A DNA stretch of 64,000 bases from Nocardia huaxiensis (GTDB lineage: Bacteria; Actinomycetota; Actinomycetes; Mycobacteriales; Mycobacteriaceae). The notes below the pieces were generated by a model. That model was not told where the DNA came from. It saw nothing but the letters and a program-made list of their open reading frames with translations, and did not search any database. Below, one piece after another: positions 9,151 through 16,313 of this stretch; position 1 is the stretch's first letter, and each line of letters opens with the position of its first letter. Both the position numbers and the translations under genes were made by a program. The stretch is taken from positions 7,564,001-7,628,000 of the forward strand of contig NZ_CP059399.1 of the NCBI RefSeq assembly GCF_013744875.1, given 5' to 3'.

Positions 9151-10082
9151 CAGGGGACCAGGACTTCCAGTGCGCCGGGGAGGGCGCGGAAGGTGGCGGG
9201 GAGCATGCCCGCCGGGTCACCGTCGGCGGTGGCGGGGGCGTCCGGGGCCGTCAGTTTGATGCGGGCGGCGCGGTATTGGACGGTGGCCGGGTGGTCGATG
9301 CGTTTGCCCGAGGAGAGGGCGGGCAGCAGGCGGAGCATATCCAGGCGGGACATGGCGCCGACCACCGTCAGATCGAGCAGGCCGTCGTCGATGACGGCGT
9401 CGGGGCAGATGAGCATGCCGCCGCCGTAGGTGCGGGTATTGCCGACCGCGACCATGACGGCGGGCAGTTCGAAGACCGTGCCGTCCCGGTGATCGGGGGA
9501 ACCGTGCAGTTCGATGCGGTACGGGACGGCGAGCTTGCCCGCGAGTTCGATGAGCGCGGCGGCGGTGTAGCGCAGCGGGCCCTTGGGCCAGCGCATGTGA
9601 TTGGCGCGCAGGGTGACTCGCGCGTCGAGACCGGTGCCGGTGACCGTCGCGAACCAGGTCGGGGACGCTCCCGCCTCGGTTTCGACGGCGCCCAGGTCGA
9701 TGGTGCGGGTGCGGCCGCCGAGCACCACGTCGATGGCGGCGTCGGTGCCGTCGGGGACGCCGACCTCACGGGCCAGGTCGTTACCGGTGCCGCCGGGCAC
9801 CAGGCCCAGCGGGACGCCGGTGCCGACCAGGGCCTGCAGGACCACGCCGACCAGGCCGTCGCCGCCGGCCGCCACCACGGCGTCCGGACGGGTGACCGGG
9901 TCGGCGAGGGCCGCGCGCACCAGGCGTTCGGTATCGGCGGCGGAGTCACCGCAGAGTTCGGTGACCTCGATGCCGCGCGCGGCGAATCCGTTCGCGGCGT
10001 CGACGGCGACCAGGGCGCCCTTGCCCGCGCCGGAGAGCGGGTTGGTCACCAGGGCGATGGAGCGGATGGTGCGGTTCGTCAC
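9150..10082 (-). CDS. Diacylglycerol / lipid kinase (DAGK catalytic domain)
   Basis: 310 aa. The N-terminal DAGK domain shows NPLSGAGKG, the nucleotide-binding AAGGDGLVG (in place of GGDGT) and PGGTGNDLAR. The C-terminal beta-sandwich has GGGMLICPDA and DGLLDLTVV. It phosphorylates a membrane lipid, probably diacylglycerol, to phosphatidate. The start GTG at 10082 overlaps the stop of the flavoprotein gene by four bases (GTGA). The order flavoprotein-lipid kinase beside a TetR gene and glpD matches the Rv2249c-Rv2252 region of M. tuberculosis, where Rv2252 is a lipid kinase. The exact lipid is not determinable here. Confidence 0.9.
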   Translation of the reverse strand: MTNRTIRSIALVTNPLSGAGKGALVAVDAANGFAARGIEVTELCGDSAADTERLVRAALADPVTRPDAVVAAGGDGLVGVVLQALVGTGVPLGLVPGGTGNDLAREVGVPDGTDAAIDVVLGGRTRTIDLGAVETEAGASPTWFATVTGTGLDARVTLRANHMRWPKGPLRYTAAALIELAGKLAVPYRIELHGSPDHRDGTVFELPAVMVAVGNTRTYGGGMLICPDAVIDDGLLDLTVVGAMSRLDMLRLLPALSSGKRIDHPATVQYRAARIKLTAPDAPATADGDPAGMLPATFRALPGALEVLVP

Positions 10083-11722
10083 GGGATCAGTTTCCCCGGG
10101 TTGAGGATTCCGGTGGGGTCGATGGCCTGTTTCACCGCGCGCAGCACCCGCACGCCCAGATCGCCGATCTCGTCGGTCATCCACGGGCGGTGGTCCGCGC
10201 CGATGGCGTGATGGTGGGTGATGGTGCCGCCCGCGGCCACGATGGCGTCACCGGCGGCGCGTTTGGCCTCGGCCCACTGCGCGATCGGATCCGCGGCCTG
10301 CTTGGCGACAATGGTGAAGTACAGCGAGGCGCCGGTCGGGTAGGTGTGCGAGATGTGGCACATGACCAGGGCCGGTGCGCCGCCCTTGGTGAGCGTGTTC
10401 ACCAGGGCCGCGGTGACTTCCGCCTTCAGGTGGGCGAGATTGGTCCAGCTGGTGGCGGTTTCCAGGGTTTCGCAGAGAATTCCCACGTCCAGCAGGGAGT
10501 CTCGGAGATACGGCGCGGAGAAGCGGCCGTGCTCCCATTCCGCGGCGGGGGTTTCACCGAGCGCCTTGCCACCGGCGGCCTCGAGCAGGGCGTACGCCTC
10601 CGCGCTGCGGGCGGCCACGTGCGCGGCCGTGCCCTCGAAGGTGGTGACGGCCAGGCAGCCGCCGACGGCCGCGCCGCCGATATCTCCGGCGCGGGCCAGG
10701 TTGAGGCCGGTTTCGGCCTCGTCGGACAGGCGCATGACGGTCGGGGCCGCGCCCGCCTGGATGACGGTGCGCAGGGCGTTCGCGCCGGTGGCGAAGTCGG
10801 GGAAGGACCAGGCCTGGTAGGCGGTGGTTTCCGGGACCGGGTGCACGCGCAGGGTGACCTCGGTGATGATGCCGAGGGTGCCCTCGGAGCCGGAGAAGAG
10901 TTCGCGCAGATCGGGTCCGGCGGCCGAGGCGGGGGCACGGCCGAGGTCGAGAGTGCCTGCCGGAGTGGCGATCCGGAGCCGTTCGATCATGTCGTCGAAG
11001 CGGCCGTAGCCGGCCGACGCCTGGCCCGAGGAGCGGGTGGCGGCGAAACCGCCGATGGTGGCGTATTCGAAGCTCTGCGGGAAGTGGCCGAGTGAAAGGC
11101 CGTGCGCGGCAAGCAGTTCCTCGGCCTTCGGTCCGGTGAGTCCGGCGCCGAGGGTGGCGGTGCCGCTGATCGGGTCGATATCGGCGACGGTTTCGAGGCG
11201 GCGCAGGTCCACGGCGATGACGGCGGCGAAATCCGCACGCACCGGGTCGAGTCCGCCGACCACGCTCGTGCCGCCGCCGAAAGGCACTACGGCGATGGCG
11301 TTTTCAGCGCAGTGCACGAGCAGGGCGCGAACCTCGTCGTGGTCGGCCGGGAAGACGACGGCGTCGGGGGCGTCCTGTTCACCGGAAGCACGGCGGCGCA
11401 ACAGGTCCGGGGTGGACTTGCCGCCCGCGTGGCGCAGCCGGTCGAGGTTGCCGGTCGATACGTTCTCGGCGCCGAGCAGCTCGGTGAGTTCCGCGAGCTG
11501 CGCGGGGGTGAGGGCCGATGCGCGCAGCGGTACGTCGCCCTCATCGCGACGGGCCACCGGCTCACCGGACACCCCGAATACCTGTGCGAGCAGTCCCCGA
11601 ATCTGATCGGACAGCGGCTTGTGTCCGGAGGGGGAGCCCCAGGCGTCCCACACCATACTCGGGCGGGCTTGCGGCTCGCCCGGGTTTGCCGCCGATGGGG
11701 AGGGTGCTGAAGTGTCGACCAT
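10079..11722 (-). CDS. FAD-binding oxidase, alkyldihydroxyacetonephosphate synthase-like
   Basis: 547 aa with a PCMH-type FAD domain (VVPFGGGTSVVGG near residue 150, GHFPQSFEYATIGGFAATRSS, SEGTLGIITEVTLRV) and a C-terminal FAD-oxidase cap ending DPTGILNPGKLIP. It resembles alkyl-DHAP synthases and glycolate-oxidase-type flavoproteins, and is the probable counterpart of Rv2251. The ATG at 11722 has no ribosome site and sits at the edge of a large operator dyad, so translation may be leaderless or start further in (Met23). It is coupled by a GTGA overlap to the lipid kinase and divergent from the TetR/glpD unit, suggesting a shared lipid or glycerol-phosphate role. Confidence 0.87.
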   Translation of the reverse strand: MVDTSAPSPSAANPGEPQARPSMVWDAWGSPSGHKPLSDQIRGLLAQVFGVSGEPVARRDEGDVPLRASALTPAQLAELTELLGAENVSTGNLDRLRHAGGKSTPDLLRRRASGEQDAPDAVVFPADHDEVRALLVHCAENAIAVVPFGGGTSVVGGLDPVRADFAAVIAVDLRRLETVADIDPISGTATLGAGLTGPKAEELLAAHGLSLGHFPQSFEYATIGGFAATRSSGQASAGYGRFDDMIERLRIATPAGTLDLGRAPASAAGPDLRELFSGSEGTLGIITEVTLRVHPVPETTAYQAWSFPDFATGANALRTVIQAGAAPTVMRLSDEAETGLNLARAGDIGGAAVGGCLAVTTFEGTAAHVAARSAEAYALLEAAGGKALGETPAAEWEHGRFSAPYLRDSLLDVGILCETLETATSWTNLAHLKAEVTAALVNTLTKGGAPALVMCHISHTYPTGASLYFTIVAKQAADPIAQWAEAKRAAGDAIVAAGGTITHHHAIGADHRPWMTDEIGDLGVRVLRAVKQAIDPTGILNPGKLIP

Positions 11723-11723
11723 G

Positions 11724-11758
11724 CGTTACAGTGTGACATAGAATGTCAAGCAGTAACG
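11724..11758. promoter_or_regulatory. Nested operator dyad for the adjacent TetR regulator
   Basis: TGACAT-AGA-ATGTCA (11734-11748) is enclosed by a second inverted repeat, CGTTAC (11724-11729) with GTAACG (11753-11758), and both are centred on 11741. A minus-strand TTGACA (11749-11744) lies inside. It sits between the divergent flavoprotein and TetR genes, the classic autoregulatory position. Confidence 0.75.
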
Positions 11759-11784
11759 AACACTAGGCTCCGGTGGTGCTACCT

Positions 11785-12381
11785 ATGGCTTCGACCGAAC
11801 CCTCCTCCGCCGTCGACCAGGCAATCCTCGATGCGGCGCGCGCGTGCGTGGCCGAATTCGGCGTGCGCCGGACCACCCTCACCGAGGTCGCGCGGCGCGC
11901 GGGCGTCAGCCGCCCCACCGTGTACCGGCGCTGGGCCGACACCGGCTCCCTGGTGGCCGACCTGCTGGTGCGGGAACTGCGCGAGATCATCGCCGAGGCC
12001 GTGCCCGCCACCGGCACCGGCCGCGCGCGCCTGACCGCCGCCATCGTCGGCGGCGCCGCCACCATCCGCCGGAACCCGCTGTTCGCCAAGATCTTCCGCG
12101 CCGACGCCGACGTCATGCTCACCTACGTCTTCGAACGCCTGGGCCGCAATCAGCGCGCCCTCATCACCCTGTTCGCCGACGGAATCCGCACCGGCCAGCA
12201 GGACGGCTCCATCCGCGCGGGCTCCCCCGACCACCTGGCCACCATGCTCCTGCTCATGGCCCAGTCCGCGGTCCAGTCCGCGGGCACGGTGGCCGATCTG
12301 CTCGACTCCGACAGCCTCGACGCAGAACTCACCCACGCCATCGACAGCTACCTATCTCCACCGCGAAAGGCCACATCATGA
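11785..12381 (+). CDS. TetR-family transcriptional regulator
   Basis: About 198 aa from ATG 11785 (GTG 11773 is an alternative, and neither has a strong ribosome site). The N-terminal HTH is typical: ILDAARACVAEFG, TTLTEVARRAGVSRPTVYRRW. The ligand domain follows. The gene overlaps glpD by four bases (ATGA), and the dyad at 11724-11758 lies directly upstream. It probably represses both itself with glpD and the divergent flavoprotein-lipid kinase pair. Arrangement and neighbours match Rv2250c beside glpD1 in M. tuberculosis. The ligand is unknown; a glycerol-lipid intermediate would fit the context. Confidence 0.9.
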   Translation: MASTEPSSAVDQAILDAARACVAEFGVRRTTLTEVARRAGVSRPTVYRRWADTGSLVADLLVRELREIIAEAVPATGTGRARLTAAIVGGAATIRRNPLFAKIFRADADVMLTYVFERLGRNQRALITLFADGIRTGQQDGSIRAGSPDHLATMLLLMAQSAVQSAGTVADLLDSDSLDAELTHAIDSYLSPPRKATS

Positions 12382-13922
12382 CCGCGAACTCCCTCAACTC
12401 GCGCGGCGCTCTGAACGCCGCGCAGCGGCGACGGGATCTACAGGCGCTCGGCGACGGCGCGCAGATCGATGTGCTGGTGATCGGTGGCGGGATCACCGGT
12501 GCGGGTGTGGCGTTGGACGCGGCCTCGCGGGGCCTGCGGACCGTGCTGGTGGAGAAGCATGATCTGGCGTTCGGGACCAGCCGGTGGAGTTCCAAGCTGG
12601 TGCACGGCGGGCTGCGGTATCTGGCCAGTGGCGGGGTGGGGATCGCACACGAGAGCGCGGTGGAGCGCGACCTGCTGCTGACCCGCAACGCACCGCACCT
12701 GACGCGGGCGCTGCCGCAGGTGGTGCCGCTGCTGCCGAATATCGGTGTGCTGCAGAAGCTTCTGGTGCGGGCCGGATTCGTGGCCGGGGACGTGCTGCGG
12801 CGCACGGCGGGAACGTCGTCGGCGGTGCTGCCGCGCTCGCGGCGGGTGGCGGCGGCCGAGGCGGCGCGGTTCGCGCCGACCGTGCGCCGGTCCGGGCTGC
12901 GCGGCGGATTGCTGGCCTGGGACGGGCAATTGGTGGACGACGCCCGCCTGGTCGTGGCCATCGCGCGCACCGCGGCACGGCATGGAGCCCGGGTGCTCAC
13001 GCGCGTGGAGGCAACCGAGGTGACCGGCACGGGTGCGACGCTGCACGATGGTCTGACCGGTGAAAGCTTCACCGTCACAGCGCGTTCGGTGGTCAATGCG
13101 ACCGGCGTGTGGGCGGATCAGGTGGATCCGAGCATCGAGCTGCGCCCGTCGCGCGGCACGCACCTGGTGTTCGACGCGGCGGCCTTCGGCGGCCTGTCGG
13201 CCTCGCTGACCGTGCCGATTCCGGGCAGCACCAGCCGTTTCATCTTCGCGTTCCCCGCCGCGCACAATCGCGTGTATCTCGGGCTGACCGACGAGGAAGC
13301 TCCCGGCCAGGTCCCCGATGTCCCGCACGCCACCGACGGCGAGATCGACTTCCTGCTCGACACCGTCAATACGGTGCTGCGCAAACCCCTCACCCGCAAT
13401 GACATTCGCGGCACCTTCGCGGGTTTGCGCCCGCTGCTGCGCACCGGCGACAACAGCACCGCCGACATTTCCCGCGAGCACGCCGTCCTCACCTCCCCGA
13501 CCGGCGTGATCACCGTCGTCGGCGGCAAACTCACCACCTACCGCAAGATGGCCGAGGACACCGTGGACGCGGTCATCGCCCACACCGGTCTGACGGCCTC
13601 CCCCTGCCGCACCCGCGACCTGCCCCTGGTCGGCGCGGTCTCCGGCGCGGCCCGCGACCGAATCCAGGCCCCCACCCGCCTGATCGAACGCTACGGCAGC
13701 GAAGCCACCGCCATTGTCGAACTGGCCCAGGCGAATCCGGCCCTGGCCGAACCCGTCGCCCCCGGAATGGACGTCATCGCCGCCGAATTCGTCTACGCCA
13801 TCACCCATGAGGGCGCTCTCGAAGCCGACGACATGCTCGACCGCCGCACCCGCATCGGCCTGGTCGAGGAAGACCGCAAGGCCGCCACCCCCGCCGCCGA
13901 AGCCGCCTTCGACCAGATCTGA
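12378..13922 (+). CDS. glpD: FAD-dependent glycerol-3-phosphate dehydrogenase
   Basis: 514 aa. It oxidises glycerol 3-phosphate to dihydroxyacetone phosphate and passes electrons to the quinone pool at the membrane. The N-terminal FAD motif VLVIGGGITGAGVALDAASRGL (residues about 32-53) is followed by TSRWSSKLVHGGLRYLASG and FAGLRPLL, with a C-terminal GlpD domain after VGGKLTTYRKMAED. The frame is open upstream, but the real start is ATG 12378, overlapping the TetR stop. Length and motifs are complete. It is presumably controlled by the upstream TetR protein. Confidence 0.95.
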   Translation: MTANSLNSRGALNAAQRRRDLQALGDGAQIDVLVIGGGITGAGVALDAASRGLRTVLVEKHDLAFGTSRWSSKLVHGGLRYLASGGVGIAHESAVERDLLLTRNAPHLTRALPQVVPLLPNIGVLQKLLVRAGFVAGDVLRRTAGTSSAVLPRSRRVAAAEAARFAPTVRRSGLRGGLLAWDGQLVDDARLVVAIARTAARHGARVLTRVEATEVTGTGATLHDGLTGESFTVTARSVVNATGVWADQVDPSIELRPSRGTHLVFDAAAFGGLSASLTVPIPGSTSRFIFAFPAAHNRVYLGLTDEEAPGQVPDVPHATDGEIDFLLDTVNTVLRKPLTRNDIRGTFAGLRPLLRTGDNSTADISREHAVLTSPTGVITVVGGKLTTYRKMAEDTVDAVIAHTGLTASPCRTRDLPLVGAVSGAARDRIQAPTRLIERYGSEATAIVELAQANPALAEPVAPGMDVIAAEFVYAITHEGALEADDMLDRRTRIGLVEEDRKAATPAAEAAFDQI

Positions 13923-13928
13923 CCGCAC

Positions 13929-14351
13929 TCAGCCGAACACGTTGCAGCCGGAACCGGCGTTGACGCCCGTCTCCACGTGCACATCCACATACGGGACGAC
14001 ATCCGCGCCGGGCACGGACTGCTGCAGGATCTCGATGCGATGCGCGCCCGTGGTGGCGGGCATCCACTTCGCTTGCGCCAAGCCACCCGACGGCTTGGCC
14101 ACGGCGAAGAGGACGCCATTGTCGTAGAACCCGACCGGAGTCGACGGGTCGTCGACGTACCCGTTCACGGTGTAGGTGCAGCTGGTCCCGTAATTCGTGG
14201 CCATGCCGAAGCTGATGCCCGGTTCCAGGCCGACCCGGGTGGCGGTCGCACCGGCCGGGGCCGCCACGGCGGTCAGGGCGGCGACCGTTCCCAGCGCCAA
14301 GAGGGTTGCCCGTGCGTGATTCGCCTTCGTGTTTTCGATGATCGTGCCCAT
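13929..14351 (-). CDS. Small secreted protein of unknown function
   Basis: 140 aa with a signal peptide ending near residue 36 (AAPAGATA). The mature part is a likely beta-rich domain with Cys58 and Cys136, which could form one disulfide: the family-like piece TSCTYTVNGYVDDPSTPVGFYDNG and the C-terminus GSGCNVFG. Small Ig-like exported proteins of this kind are common in Nocardia and have no known role. GAGGAC lies about 10 bases before the ATG. It is divergent from the FHA gene and ends seven bases from glpD on the opposite strand. Confidence 0.75.
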   Translation of the reverse strand: MGTIIENTKANHARATLLALGTVAALTAVAAPAGATATRVGLEPGISFGMATNYGTSCTYTVNGYVDDPSTPVGFYDNGVLFAVAKPSGGLAQAKWMPATTGAHRIEILQQSVPGADVVPYVDVHVETGVNAGSGCNVFG

Positions 14352-14548
14352 AGGTGCTCGTCCTCATCGGTGCTGCCGGGGCCGAGTGCACCGGCGCGAT
14401 TCCTCGATCCTCGCGCCCGGCAGGCCGCAAGGGAAGGTATTGCCACCAATGTGCTCACTGTGTCGCGTTTTCACACTGCCTGCGCCGAATGCCGGAACCG
14501 ACCTATGCTTGGCTGCGACGTTGTGAGCGCCGGCAGAGGGAGGCGCGC

Positions 14549-16312
14549 ATGGGCCGCATTCCGACCACAGTGGGACTGGCTCGCGGGGAGGGCCTGGTAG
14601 CCCGGTTCGGGGAGGTCGTGATCTTCCTGGCCGGTGAGAGTTCGTCCACGGAGCGGATTCTCGGCGCCGCGGAGACCGCGGCCGCCTCCGACGATCCGGG
14701 GGTGGCGATCGCGCAGAGACTCGCGGCGACCGTCTTCAGCAGCGGATCGGCGCAACCGCCCGCCTTCGGCGTGGTCGCACCCACCCAGGGCGGCATCCTC
14801 ATCCTGCTGCGCGGCCCGGTCCGCGCCCTGGCCGAGGGCCCGGAAGGCGCGCACCGCCTTTCCGGCGAACGCGCCATGACCTGGACCGACGAAATTCTGC
14901 GCGACCCGGTCCGCCGCATCACCGTCACCGCCGACGGCGACAAGGCCATCGCCCACACCGATCTGCGCGCGGGCGTCGTCCCGGCGGGCGGCTTCGTGCT
15001 CCTGTCGCCGGTCAGCGGCCTTGCGGCGCAGGCGAGATCCGGCAGTGGCGCGATCCCGAAGGCCGGAGCGTCGGCGGAGTCCGGCCCGATACCGCGCTCC
15101 GGCGCCGCCGCGCGATCCGGCGGCGAGGCCCGGCAGTCACCCAGCGGCCCGATCGTGAAACCGGTCGGCTCCGACGCGTATCCCGCCCCGGACACCACCC
15201 AGCGCGCACCGATTCCGACACCCTCGCGTACGCGCTTCAATGTCCCGGGCAGCCCGTCCGAGCCGATCGACCGCAGCTCGAGCACCGGCTCCGAGCCCAT
15301 TTCGCGCGGCAAGGGCAGTTCGTCCGATGCGGTTTCGCGCGGCTCGGCCGGATCATCCGAAGCCGTGTCGCACGGCTCCGGGCAGAACACCACCGCCGAT
15401 CTGTCCGATGTCTCGCCCGCCTTCGCGCAGACGGTAGGGGTCTTCCCCGATTTCCCCGGCGGCGCCGCGCCTTCCGGCCCGCAGGGCACGGTGGGCACGT
15501 CCCGCGAGGACGCCACCAAGCCGGCTCCGCAGAATGGCACGGCCGCCGAGCGCGGGCAGGCCGAGCCGTCCGCCTCGCCCTATGCGGGACCGACCACCCC
15601 GGCTGTGGGAGCGACGCGGTCGCCTGGGCGCGAACGATCCGCGGGCGGAGCGAATCTCAGTAAATCCGGCTCCTCGCCGGAATACGCGACCACACAGCGT
15701 CGGACTCCGGCCGATCCGGCGTCGGGCGCCATGCACCAGCCCGTCGGCGATGCGGAGCCGGAAATCGCTGTGACGCAGCGGGACAACCGTCCCGACCCGG
15801 ATGAGCAGCCGGCGACCGCCGCCTTCGATGCCAGGCGCGCTGCCGCGGAAGCCGATGAGCCCGAGCCGAAGGCGAGCCGGGAGTCCGGTCCGATCGGTGC
15901 GGGCGGGCGGCCGATCAGCAGCGGGCGCAATCCGCTGGCCGGCGCGCCGGAAACCAGCGCGCTCAGCGCGATCGGTTCCCTCACCAGTTCCGATGGCGCG
16001 GTGTATCCGCTGGATCGCCCCTATGTGATCGGCCGGGACCCCATGATCGACGAGTCGGTGCGCCGGGCTGCCGCCTCCCCCATAGTGATTCCGCGCGACC
16101 GCCATGTTTCCCGGGTCCACGCGCACATCTCGATCGAGGGCAGCGCCATCTTCATTCGCGACGCCGGCACCCCCGGCGGCACCTTCGTGGCCGCGCCGGG
16201 CGCGCAGGATTGGATCCGTGTCGGCCAGCGCCCGGTCGAGCTGAAACCCGGCTGGAGCCTGCGGATCGGCGGCCGCGTCCTCACCTATCGCGTGGAGCAG
16301 CCCCGGATCTGA
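14549..16312 (+). CDS. FHA-domain protein with long disordered linker
   Basis: 587 aa. The N-terminal globular domain (about 1-155) is of unknown type. A Ser/Gly/Pro-rich disordered linker (about 160-465) follows, and a C-terminal FHA domain (about 475-585) carries YVIGRDP and the phosphothreonine-binding SRVHAHIS. The linker has three TQR sites (DTTQRAP, ATTQRRTP, AVTQRDN) that look like Ser/Thr-kinase substrate motifs. The start is ATG 14549, after AGAGGGAGG; the frame is open further upstream without support. It converges with the iron-sulfur reductase gene with a one-base gap, and a Ser/Thr kinase lies in the same cluster. It probably reads that kinase's phosphorylation, an inference. Confidence 0.88.
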   Translation: MGRIPTTVGLARGEGLVARFGEVVIFLAGESSSTERILGAAETAAASDDPGVAIAQRLAATVFSSGSAQPPAFGVVAPTQGGILILLRGPVRALAEGPEGAHRLSGERAMTWTDEILRDPVRRITVTADGDKAIAHTDLRAGVVPAGGFVLLSPVSGLAAQARSGSGAIPKAGASAESGPIPRSGAAARSGGEARQSPSGPIVKPVGSDAYPAPDTTQRAPIPTPSRTRFNVPGSPSEPIDRSSSTGSEPISRGKGSSSDAVSRGSAGSSEAVSHGSGQNTTADLSDVSPAFAQTVGVFPDFPGGAAPSGPQGTVGTSREDATKPAPQNGTAAERGQAEPSASPYAGPTTPAVGATRSPGRERSAGGANLSKSGSSPEYATTQRRTPADPASGAMHQPVGDAEPEIAVTQRDNRPDPDEQPATAAFDARRAAAEADEPEPKASRESGPIGAGGRPISSGRNPLAGAPETSALSAIGSLTSSDGAVYPLDRPYVIGRDPMIDESVRRAAASPIVIPRDRHVSRVHAHISIEGSAIFIRDAGTPGGTFVAAPGAQDWIRVGQRPVELKPGWSLRIGGRVLTYRVEQPRI

Positions 16313-16313
16313 C

